From Nilaparvata lugens (Eukaryota; Arthropoda; Insecta; Hemiptera; Delphacidae): 64,000 bases of DNA. Each line of letters starts with the position of its first letter. The first letter of the stretch is position 1. The DNA is taken from positions 9,826,155-9,890,154 of the forward strand of contig NC_052518.1 of assembly GCF_014356525.2 (NCBI RefSeq), in the 5' to 3' direction. This document shows positions 20,435-30,000 of the stretch, piece by piece. The position numbers and the translations under genes are program-made. A model generated the notes under the pieces. It searched no databases. It was given only the letters and a program-made list of their open reading frames with translations, and had not been told where the DNA came from.

Positions 20435-21310
20435 TTATTCAATATGTTAATAGATGCTTTCTACTAGGATATTTTCCCAGAAAATTTAAGTAGCCTTAAT
20501 AAAACCGATTCCTAAATCCAATAAACTTGATGATCCACAAAATTATAGACCTATTAGTCTACTCAGCAACTTGTCTAAAATCATGGAAAAAATTATAAAA
20601 GCAAGACTGTTGAATTTTCTTGAAAAAAATAGATTTATTGAGGGCAACCAGTATGGATTCCAAAAGGTAAATCTACCAAGGATGCTGTGTTACATTTGAC
20701 AAGTATAATCGACAAAATTTCAATAGTAATAAAAAACACTTGCTGTATTCTGTGACTTAGCGAAGGCGTTCGATACAATACCACATTCTATCTTATTAAC
20801 AAGTTGGAAAATAGTGGAATAAGGGGGATAGCAAAAAAACTATTCGCAAGCTATTGAAGGATCGAACCCAAATTTTGGAAACTGATATCCAGATTATTAA
20901 AGATTATGGTCTGCCACAAGGCACTGTACTATCGCCTCTTATGTTTTTGATTATGTGAATGATTTATTGAAACTACGCATTCCGAATGGTATTGCTCTAT
21001 CTTTTGCCGATGACACTGCTTTAATCTTTCTGGCTCAACTTGGGATGAAACATTCAACTGTGCAAATCGCGGTCTCTCAGTGGTCAAGTCGTGGTTAAAA
21101 AGTCATATTCTAACATTAAATACAATAAAAACTAAATATATAACTTTTTCGCCTAATAGAAGCGGTCAACCTTCAGAACATTTAAAACTAATAATACATA
21201 ATCATAACTGCGACAATCCCAACTGTACTTGTTCAACTATAGAAAGAGTTAAGTCAATGAATATTTAGGAATTACGATTGATCAGCATATTAAATGGGAC
21301 ATTCACATCC
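20435..21310 (+). pseudogene. Non-LTR retrotransposon reverse transcriptase, broken
   Basis: Readable pieces in several frames include KLDDPQNYRPISLLSNLSKI, GNQYGFQK, FCDLAKAFDTIPH, LSFADDTALIF and CSTIERVKSM. These are the RT motif order of LINEs with the catalytic F-A-D-D box, followed by the usual thumb-region motif. Frameshifts and stops separate them, and both ends are missing. I place it only as a LINE (Jockey/CR1-like). Confidence 0.85.
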
Positions 21311-21317
21311 AAAATCT

Positions 21318-22065
21318 TTGTTTACTGGAAATAGTAATTCATTTTTGAAAAAGAAACTTGAAATGGCTTGAAACCTGAAACTAGATGTTATGTTTTATAT
21401 AAGTGTTTATAGAAATGTTTTTAAAAAGGGTACTATGAAATTTTTTTTCTTTCTTAATTAACATATTCTAATTGCTTTGGTGAATTTTAGATGCATTTTT
21501 GTGATTATTCTAGTTATATCATATTATGAGGGTAAAGGTACAGTTCCTTAGCGGCGTCTCGAGACGTGCGGCTATAAGCAGGAAATTAAGAAATTATTTC
21601 TCTGTTAACATATTCGAATAGCTTTGGTAATTTTTTAACAGTAAATATATTTTGTGATTATTCTAGCTATATCATATTATGAGGGTAAAGGTACATTTCC
21701 TTAGCGGCGTCTGGAGACGTGCGGCTATATAAGCAGGAAATTAAGAAATTATTTCTCTGTTGATTACCATATTCGAATAGCTTTGGTAAATTTTTTACCA
21801 TCTTGAACAGTATAATATTTAGTGATTGTTCTAGTTAAATTAAATAGGAGGGTAAAGGTACAGTTCCTTGGCGGCGTCTCGAGACGCGTGGTTAGAGCTG
21901 CCACGACTAGAGCACATAGCCTATAAATTGATTAGATTCAATGATTCATTAGAAGAATCCAGCAAATCCAGGTTTATGCTCGAGACGCCGCTTAGGAATC
22001 GCACCTCAAGATACACCCATTATCTACAAATCATTTCTTGATCTCTGCAGTATTATCATTTTGTA
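21318..22065. repeat. Direct repeat unit, right copy
   Basis: This repeats 19840-20427, with an extra internal tandem sub-unit carrying GGGTAAAGGTACAGTTCCTT. It then ends at the same ATACACCCATTATCTACAAA...ATCTCTGCAGTATTATCATT border as the left copy. Confidence 0.85.
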
Positions 22066-22466
22066 TTATCAGTTTTAAGCTGGTAGGTTAGTGTCATATG
22101 ATCTTTGATGTTGTGATCTCATTATTAGTGTCAGTATTTGATAATCCAACTTGTAGTAACAGTAAAGTTGAAAATATGTTCTCATCAAATAAAGAAAACT
22201 AATGCAGTTTGTTTGTCTTATTTGTTCATACAATGCATTACCCTAAATTTAATGCTCCTGGAATATTGAATTGCTGTCTTGAAGTCAGCCGTGATAATAT
22301 TCATGTTTGAAGTTGGCATTCAATCGGGTTTATAAATCAACATTTTAGGATATTAAAGTTGTTAGGAAGATTTTCTAATTGACAGCTAGAGCTGTCCTTG
22401 GTTGTAGATTAGAAGTAGAAAATCTTCAAACCCTTAATTTAGTACACACTATAGTTATTATGACTG

Positions 22467-22490
22467 TAGTGAGGTGCACGTTATAATGAA
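22467..22490. mobile_element. Half MITE end
   Basis: TGTAGTGAGGTGCACGTTAT followed by AATG matches the terminal repeat of the MITE at 48415-48761 (CTATAGTGAGGTCCACGTTATAATG in its right end). No partner end was seen nearby. Confidence 0.45.
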
Positions 22491-22551
22491 GACAGTATTT
22501 GATTGAAAATATTTGATTTGGGGTGGTTGTTGGTGGTTCCACTCAATGCAG

Positions 22552-22715
22552 GTTAAACTCCTCATCAGTGATAGGTACTCGCCTACCGATCGCGTGTTAC
22601 ACCTCACCGGACGATATGCAAACGGCCCACTTGAGTGTGTGGCGTCGCGGCCACAACCCTCTCATACAATAGAATATACTAGTAGTTCTGCGAACAGTAG
22701 ACCTCGCTCATGAAT
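22552..22715 (+). CDS. Candidate alternative terminal exon (Synj or unknown gene)
   Basis: After CACTCAATGCAG an open frame begins VKLLISDRYSPTDRVLHLTG and ends ANSRPRS before TGA, in markedly GC-richer sequence than its surroundings. An AATAAA lies at 22880-22885. Starting in phase 0 with Val, it could replace the 18859 exon downstream of 17855-17910. I do not recognise the protein. It could also be a chance frame or part of a repeat. Confidence 0.35.
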
Positions 22716-23044
22716 CCAACTTTCAAATTAATGAGAAGGGTCATATGAAAGTACAGTATATTGTCAAGATTTAGCAAAGTCATCTACTTTCAACAACTAC
22801 TTTTTAGCAATGTCAACTCCACTTTATCGCTAGAATTACATACATTTTTTTCTGCAACTGCAGTATTGGACTCCAATACAATAAAGATTTTTTTTAAATA
22901 ATGTATCCAATTAATTTGTTAAATCAATTTAATAATGATAAGATAATTCAATTTAATTATTCTATCTAATCATGATAATTTATTTTATAATAATAAATTA
23001 TTAAAATAAGATAAAACAATTATTATCTATCTGCAAAAAAAAAT

Positions 23045-23120
23045 CTGGTAGGAACGAGATTTGAACCTGGGTTCTACAATGTGAGAAACAACGCTCTAAC
23101 CGACTCTGCCAACATGGGCT
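23045..23120 (-). repeat. tRNA-derived SINE head
   Basis: On the minus strand, TTGGCAGAGTCGGTTAGAGC matches an RNA polymerase III A box and GGTTCAAATCTCGTTCC matches a B box, about 45 bp apart. A T run follows. The two acceptor-arm sequences do not pair and the T stem is degenerate, so this looks like a tRNA-derived SINE rather than a working tRNA gene. Confidence 0.6.
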
Positions 23121-23239
23121 GGTAACATAATAAGATGCGAAAAAGTAGGAACATGAGTTGATGTATCTTTAAAGATAACGGCCCAGGTTAGTCTGAGGTT
23201 TTATAAATTACAAAAAAAACCGGAGGTCTTATCAGAAAT

Positions 23240-24980
23240 CGTTACACATACGTTTCTGCGCCTTGTTTCAAAGAACTTGCATACCACATTTCATCCAAAT
23301 CGGACAATAACTGCGGTACAAACAAACAGACAGAAGCCGATCGAGACGAAGCTAAGACCTCAGCTTCGCTTCGGTCAATAACGAAGGAGATTTTCATAAG
23401 CAGCCGGCTTCTCTCACTACTCGAGAGTGCCACTGGGTCGAGACAAACGACAGAAGAGTCCTGCGACATTCGTGGCCAGCGACGGTAGAGACCTGCGACA
23501 TTCGAGGCCAGCGACGGTAGAGGACTCCTGAAAAAGTGGCCTCAAATGTCGCCTGCGTTAGGCGACACTTGAGGCCTCTCTAATTTTTGTACAGCCCCGA
23601 CAGTCAAGACCTGCGACCTTAGAGGACTCCTGAAAAAGAGGCCTCAACTGTCGCCTACGCTAGGCTCTCCAGAATGGTAGACAGCACCAAAAGAATTATC
23701 ATTTAATTAGTATGGATTTACCAGCAATTGAATAATATATTATATCACATTATTCCTTCCATCTTATGAATAAGTATTGCAAGTTTACAACACTGTAAAT
23801 AAAGGTACCTTAGTTGCTTCTTCATAAAAAAAACTAAATTTTCAAACTCGTAAATACCTTTTTGATACTTGGATGTCAAATTCTCAGTAGAATTATAGAT
23901 GTAGGATATTATTCTACAAATCAATATTCTGTTACTAATCAATAACTTTTATTAATTTCACACATTCACATTTTACTTTTTTCTCGATCTATTCCTTGAT
24001 CTGTTCTCGTAAAAACTAAATTGTTTATTTATTTCATTAACGATGTTGCTTATGGAATTAGTCACATGATTACTTTCATATGATGATAACATCATACTTC
24101 AAAATAGAATTAACATCGCTACAATCTCATCAACAATCTCAATCCTACACTCGGCCATTCTGACAAATTGGCTTGCCCTCAAGCCATAAAATAAATGAAT
24201 ATGAAAAGGATTACAAACATGAACAAAACATGGAAAATAGAATAAACAAAACACACAAGATGAAACGAACGAGAACAAAACATAACAACTGCATTACACG
24301 CAACACTGCTTGATAAGACTGACTTTCTTTGGCTGTTGGGGTACTTTGAATTGCTTTTTCATTATTTTCTTCTCTTTGTTGAGTATGCATCAACTAATAC
24401 AATATTCTTCATTCTATAATTATTCTTATCAATTATTTCACTTTTTCCAATACTAGTCAATATTTCTTTTTCATTTCTTTCTAAATTCATACCTTGACTT
24501 TCTTCCATTTCCACATCTTTCTCATCTCTCCTCATTTATTGTACATTCTCATTCCGTTCTCCAAGTTTTTCCTTAATTTCATACTTTGATTCAATTCCAT
24601 TTTCCTCTCCACTATTCCATCTAAGTTCCCTTTCCCCCTCATCGTTACCCTCTTCCTTTCTCTTTCCACCATTTCCAATGTGCAGATGACTGTGGGCTAC
24701 AGATTTTAAACTGACATAACATAACCAATAAGTTTTTGATCATCAATTTTCAATAATTCTCCACTGCAAGGATTTGACAAGTTATCATTACAAGGAATCA
24801 GATCAAATGCTTGTAAATTTTCAGATTGATTTTGGTATTCAAATCTAGGTTTTGAAAAATGCTCCAACTTACCATGGTTAGAAATCAACTCCGCGTCAAG
24901 ACCAACTTCTTGATTGTGATTATAGTTACCACCAACTCTGTTTCGAATTCTATGATACCAAAAGAGATTCTATGAAGATC
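23240..24980 (-). repeat. GTCGCC-palindrome repeat family, copy A
   Basis: This is the reverse-orientation counterpart of 55235-56875. It shares the TTCGAATTCTAT start, a degraded protein-like frame, the TGACATCCAAGTATCAAAAA block, and the end with subrepeats around GTCGCCTnnCGCnAGGCGAC and CTGCGACnTTnGAGG. It is cut at 24980 by the gypsy element. Confidence 0.85.
24706..24936 (-). pseudogene. Unknown repeat-encoded ORF, copy A (interrupted)
   Basis: The frame continues upstream of its first Met (NHNQEVGLDAELISNHGKLE) and carries LQAFDLIPCNDNLSNPCSGE, which is conserved with copy B at 55335. The frame is lost about 60 codons in, and its 5' side is cut at the gypsy insertion. I do not recognise the protein; conservation between copies suggests it was once coding. 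Confidence 0.5.
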
Positions 24981-25175
24981 TGAGTAGATTTTTGCCCACA
25001 CCTTCTTCTACCAGAATTCCCAGTGTTGCTCTGGGCCGGCAAGACTCAGTCGGCGACTGGGGTGGGCCGCAGCAGGGGATGGGAGACTTGGTGGGGCGTC
25101 CGTCAACCACCCTCGTTCGAGTCGGGGGTTGAAACAGGGTCTTGAGCACCTTAGAGAAATGCTTCCCTCTTTTAG
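24981..25175 (-). repeat. Left (3') LTR end of gypsy element
   Basis: This starts with TG at 24981, immediately after copy A of the GTCGCC family, and matches 36819-37014 at roughly 90% or better by eye. The match is clear to CTTCCCTCTT; beyond it the left side continues AGGTAAAAGGGGCCGTGC. The inner LTR border cannot be fixed because the right copy ends here. Confidence 0.8.
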
Positions 25176-25329
25176 GTAAAAGGGGCCGTGCTTTCGCACT
25201 GCCTAACAGGGTTGGGCGTGGAGTGAGAGGAACAGGAACAATCTGGTGTCGACCATGAGGGGGGTCTCTGTTACGGGAGTAACGTTCCCGATCGTCACTA
25301 GATATCCTCCTGCTATTAGGATCCGAAAT

Positions 25330-26105
25330 AGCAGGGTTTAAGGGCCTTGGAACTGGTTGCTGTAGTCGGTCACCGGGTCCCTAACCTCGGGCACCGGCTA
25401 TTCCCTGTGGCCAGGATTGTGTCACGAGGTCGTGAAAGGCCTTCCCGAGCCTTTCTCGAGGTCCTCTTGCAATAATAAGACGAAATAGCAAGCTATAGGA
25501 GCCCTTGCACCGGGCGTCACAACTGGTCACTGGGTCCCTAACCTTGGGCACCGGGTATTTCCTGCGGTCAGGATCACGTCTCGGGGTCAAGAAAGGCCTT
25601 CCCAAGCCTTACTCGAGGTCCTCTTGCTATTCTAGCACGAATAGCAAGGTATGAGAACCCTTGTACAGGGCTTCACCTCTGGTCACTGGGTCCCTAACCT
25701 CGGGCACTGGCTATTTCCTGGGGCCGGGATCGTGTGTCGGGGTCGAGAAAGGCCTTCCCAAGCCTTACTCGAGGTCCTCCTGCTTTTCCTACTGGAAATA
25801 GTAAGGTAGGAGAGTCCCTTACACTCGCCGTCGATGCTGGTCACCGGGTCCCTAACCTCGGGCACCGGCTATTTCCTGGGGCCAGGTTTGTGTGTCGGGG
25901 TCGAGAAAGGCCTTCTTAAGCCTTACTCGAGGTCCTCCTGCTTTTCCTATTGGAAATAGCAAGGTAGGAGAGTCCCTTACACTCGCCGTTGATGCTGGTC
26001 ACCGGGTCCCTAACCTTGGGCACCAGCTATTTTCAGGGTCCAGGATCACTTCTCGAGGTCGAGAAAGGCCTCCCTGAGCCTTATTCGAGGTCCTCTTACC
26101 TCTCC
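25330..26105. repeat. 157-bp tandem satellite, about five copies
   Basis: GGTCACnGGGTCCCTAACC recurs at about 25368, 25525, 25681, 25839 and 25997, a spacing of 156-158 bp. Each unit carries TCGAGAAAGGCCTTCCCAAG and a small inverted pair around GCTATTnnnGAATAGC. Open frames in it are by-products of the repetition. Confidence 0.92.
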
Positions 26106-26850
26106 TGGTCCTCGCGATGATGTACCAGGGTCCAGTCAGGTTTTAGCCAAAACCTGACTTGTCGCCACTGGTTGAAACAGGCAGGTTACTGCCAAAAGTC
26201 ATCGAAGTAGTCGAACAACACTCTCCCGATGTGAGTGCTGAATCTCGGAGCTTCCAGTGTCTTTGATTAACCCCCGTTAACCTCAGACACAACTCCTAGT
26301 AGTTGAAGGAGTCGGAGTACACTCAGGATATGAGCTGTACTATGTTACTAGCTGTGTGCTGCTTCCTTCACTCTCTCTGCCGACCACTCGCACTGGACAC
26401 CCACACTAGACTGACTTCCTACTAGCCCTTCACGAGCCTCCCTCAGTTGCCGAGAGGGAGGGGGTAAGGATGCGCGGCACTGCTGAGCCATAACCCAGCG
26501 GCCAGGCTGCTCGTTGGACTCCGAGATTTCATCAAGAGATAATCAAGCATCTTTAGAACAAGCCCTAAACTCAATTCCCCTCACTAGTTACGATATACAT
26601 CATGACACACTGTTCCTACTAACGGAAGGGGAGGGGGAAAGAAATGTGAAGGAAAGGGGGGTGAGGATGGGAAGGGTATGTGGCTGACAGATGTCTCAAA
26701 GCACCGAGTACATACTGCCGCCTCTCAGATGGTCACAGAAGACCATACAAACATCTGGGCGCCAGGTTGGATCCTGACCACAGGAAAAAAAAGTAAGTCA
26801 TCTGACCACATTCTCAGCCTGGCTTTCCTAGAGAGGTACCGACAAGCTGC
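26106..26850. other. Non-repetitive part of gypsy 3' region
   Basis: This is GC-moderate sequence with a purine tract on the plus strand at about 26617-26675 (GGAAGGGGAGGGGGAAAG and onward). At 26744-26755 CTGGGCGCCAGG, read on the minus strand, contains TGGCGCCCAG, which resembles a retroviral primer-binding core. It may mark a nested LTR element; I could not define its ends. Confidence 0.4.
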
Positions 26851-27580
26851 GCCATGCTTCCGCACTGCATGGGTATGCCGTGCTTCTGCACTGCAAGACA
26901 TGGGGACGCCGTGCTTCCATACTGCAAGAGTCGCCATGCTTCCGCACTGCTAAAGGATGCTGTGCTTCCACACTGCAGGATATAGAGACACCGTGCTTCT
27001 GCACTGCAAGGATTCGCCATGCTTCCGCACTGCAAAATATAGAGACGCCGAGCTTCCACTCTGCAAGGAGACGCTGTGCTTCCAGACTGCAAGAGTCGCC
27101 GTGCTTCCACACTGCTAAAGGATGCCATGCTTCCGCACTGCAGGATAGAGACACCAAGCTTCCACACTGCAAGAAGACGCTGTGCTTCCACACTGCAAAG
27201 GGGACGCCGTGCTTCCACACTGTGAGAGTTGCTGTGCTTCCGCACTGCTAAAGGACGCCGTGCTTCCGCACTGCAGGATAGAGACGCCGTGCTTCAGCAC
27301 TGCAGGATAGAGTCACCGTGCTTGTGCACTGCAAGGAGATGCCGTACTTCCACACTGCAAAGGGGACGCCGTGCTTCCGCACTGCAAGAGTTGCTGTTCT
27401 TCCACACTGCTAAAGGACGCCGTGCTTCCGCACTGCAGAATAGAGTCGCCGTGCTTCCCCACTGCAGGATAGAGTCACCATGCTTCCGCACTGCAAAGGG
27501 GACGCCATGCTTCTGCACTGCAAGAGTCGCCATGCTTCTGCACTGCTAAAGGACGCCGTACTTCCGCACTGCAGGATAGA
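26850..27580. repeat. GCCGTGCTTCCGCACTGC minisatellite
   Basis: Dozens of units share the 18-bp core GCCGTGCTTCCGCACTGC, separated by variable spacers such as AAGGAGAC, AGGATAGAGAC or TAAAGGAC. The unit length varies from about 20 to 30 bp. The core contains GTGC...GCAC and can form a small hairpin. It matches an 18-mer beside the left LTR at 25185-25202. Confidence 0.92.
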
Positions 27581-28056
27581 GGTAGCATAGAACACAAAAA
27601 CACAGAAACATAAAAGGTGAAAAGCACCTCTGACTGAGCTCTAAGAACTCAAGCTGTCGCAGTGTGTCCACATCTGCTGACTTGCAGGAAAACTGGCCCC
27701 TGCTTTTACACTAGGAAACAGAGCTTGCGCCCTGCTGGAGGGCTGTGTTTGCACACAGCAAGGCACAAGGATTTTCGCCCCGTCCAGATAAGCCGTGCTC
27801 GCGCACTGCAGGATAAGGGGTAACATAGAACACAAAAACACAGAAACATAAAAGGTGAAAAGCACCTCTGACTGAGTTCTAAGAACTCAAGCCGTCGCGG
27901 TGTGTCCATATCCGCTGACTTGCAGGGAAACTGGCCCCTGCTTTTACACTAGGAAACAGAGCTTGCACCCTGCTGGAGGGCTGTGTTTGCACACAGCAAG
28001 GCATGAGTATTTTCGCTCTGTCTGGACAAGCCGTGCTTGCACACTGCAGGATAAGA
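27581..28056. repeat. 238-bp tandem duplication
   Basis: Two units starting GGTAnCATAGAACACAAAAA lie at 27581 and 27819, and a third start at 28057 is quickly lost. They share ACTGGCCCCTGCTTTTACAC and end in the GCCGTGCTnGCnCACTGC core, which links them to the flanking minisatellites. Confidence 0.9.
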
Positions 28057-28429
28057 GGTAACACAGAACATAAAGCCAGGCTCTCGCCCTGCGTGCCAGG
28101 CTTTTGCCCTGTGAGGATCCATGCTTTCACACTGCTATGGCCGGGCTCTCGTCCTGCGAGGAGCCGTGCTTTCACACTTCCGCTGTGCTTCCACACCACG
28201 AAGGTGTGTGTCTGCGTGATGACAATCCAGACACACAATGACCGATGTGTCATGTTTGCACACAATGTTCGGATGAGCTAGTAATCTGGCTGCAGTGTTT
28301 CCACACTGCTGAGGTCAAGCTCGCGCACTACCTTTGCTGGGCTTTCGCCCTGCATGCCAGGCTTTCGCCCTGCGGAGAGCCGTGCTTTTGCACTGCATGC
28401 CGGGCTCTCACCCTGCGAGGAGCCGTGCT

Positions 28430-29500
28430 TTTGCACTTCTATGGCCGGGCTTTCACCCTGCATGGCCATGCTCTCGCACTGCCCTACTTCGCCATGCTTG
28501 CGCACTGCTATGGCCGGGCTTTTGCCCTGCATGGCCGTGCTCTCGCACTGCCTTATTTTGCCGTGCTTGCGCACTGCTATGGCCGGGCTTTCGCCCTGCG
28601 TGGCCGTGCTCTCGCACTGCCCTACTTCGCCATGCTTGCGCACTGCTATGGCCGGGCTTTCACCCTGCATGGCCGTGCTCTTGCACTGCCCCACTTCGCC
28701 ATGCTTGTGCACTGCTATGGCCGGGCTTTTGCCCTGCATGGCCGTGCTCTCGCACTGCCCTACTTTGCCATGCTTGCGCACTGCTATGGCCGGGCTTTCA
28801 CCCTGCATGGCCATGCTCTCGCACTGCCCTACTTTGCCGTGCTTTTGCCCTGCATGGCCGTGCTCTCGCACTGCCCTACTTCGCCGTGCTTGCGCACTGC
28901 TATGGCCGGGCTTTCAACCTGCATGGCCGTGATCTTGCACTGCCCTACTTCGCCATGCTTGCGCACTGCTATGGCCGGGCTTTCACCCTGCATGGCCGTG
29001 CTCTTGCACTGCCCCACTTCGCCATGCTTGTGCACTGCTATGGCCGGGCTTTTGCCCTGCATGGCCGTGCTCTCGCACTGCCCTACTTTGCCATGCTTGC
29101 GCACTGCTATGGCCGGGCTTTCACCCTGCATGGCCATGCTCTCGCACTGCCCTACTTTGCCATGCTTGTGCACTGCTATGGCCGGGCTTTCAACCTGCAT
29201 GGCCGTGCTCTTGCACTGCCCTACTTCGCCATGCTTGCGCACTGCTATGGCCGGGCTTTCACCCTGCATGGCCGTGCTCTTGCACTGCCCCACTTCACCA
29301 TGCTTGTGCACTGCTATGGCCGGGCTTTTGCCCTGCATGGCCGTGCTCTTGCACTGCCCTACTTTGCCATGCTTGTGCACTGCTATGGCCGGGCTTTCAC
29401 CCTGCATGGTCATGCTCTCGCACTGCCCTACTTTGCCGTGCTTGTGCACTGTTATGGCCAGGCTTTTGCCCTGCATGGCCGTGCTCTCGCACTGCCCTAC
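28430..29500. repeat. 69-bp higher-order minisatellite, about 15 copies
   Basis: Each 69-bp unit consists of three diverged versions of the same core: GCCGGGCTTTCACCCTGC, GCCGTGCTCTCGCACTGC and GCCATGCTTGCGCACTGC, with ATG, CCTACTTC and TATG spacers. Because 69 is a multiple of 3 and the unit lacks stops, long frames (up to 440 codons on +, 215 on -) run through it. I regard them as non-genic. Confidence 0.93.
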
Positions 29501-30000
29501 TTCAGGCGACCTAAGTGAGGGCGTCTTCCAACACAGAAAGACTGGCGGGTCACTTTCTTCACCATAGGCCAGTCCCTGATAGTCACGAGGGCGAGGCCCC
29601 GTCCGCGGTCAGCGGCAGTTAACTGGATGGGCGGTAGCAGGGGTGCTCCTTCTTCCTCCTCCTCGGAGGAAAGTACCATCACCTCCGGCACTTCTGAAGG
29701 GGTCGAGCTGGTCGTGCGAGGAGGTGGCGGAGGTTGTTGACTGGTAGCTGGAAGTCCATCCGAAATCTCGGAGGTGCCGCGTGGCTCAGTGGAAGCTGCC
29801 CCCCAGGCCTCCTCTCCTGAACCCAGAGTGCGGTGGGGGGAGCTGGAGTTGTCGGCCGCGTCGCGGTGCAGGGTGTGGCTGAGGGCTCCGTGACCTCCTC
29901 AGGCGTTCCATAGGCCGGTGAGATTGAGAAGTCGCCTCCTCCCCCCTCTAGGAGGGCATCCTCGTCCTCCGTCAGAACTTCAGGAACCTCAGGAAAAAGA
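29497..30000 (-). pseudogene. Proline-rich/acidic coding-like patch of the gypsy element
   Basis: The minus strand reads ATSQQPPPPPRTTSSTPSEV, then LSSEEEEEGAPLLPPIQLTA, and ends GRRPHLGRLK with TAG at 29497, at the border of the 69-bp array. Upstream, in a shifted frame, is PEVLTEDEDALLEGGGG. GC content and amino-acid bias fit a Pol C-terminal extension or third ORF. About 1.5 kb of AT-rich sequence separates it from integrase. I do not recognise a domain. Confidence 0.4.

Noticed and set aside
23045..23120. Functional tRNA gene
   Set aside because: The A and B boxes are present, but the acceptor arms do not pair and the T stem is degenerate; a SINE is the better reading.
26814..27549. Several 100-140 codon frames on both strands
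   Set aside because: They follow the GCCGTGCTTCCGCACTGC array and show no coding bias independent of it.
26850..29500. CRISPR-like array
   Set aside because: The unit cores are diverged, the spacers are themselves repetitive and of variable length, there are no cas genes, and the DNA is animal.
28245..29567. 440-codon plus-strand frame (and 394-codon frame in another frame)
   Set aside because: It is entirely a product of the 69-bp minisatellite; several frames on both strands are equally open, and it lies inside a dead gypsy element.
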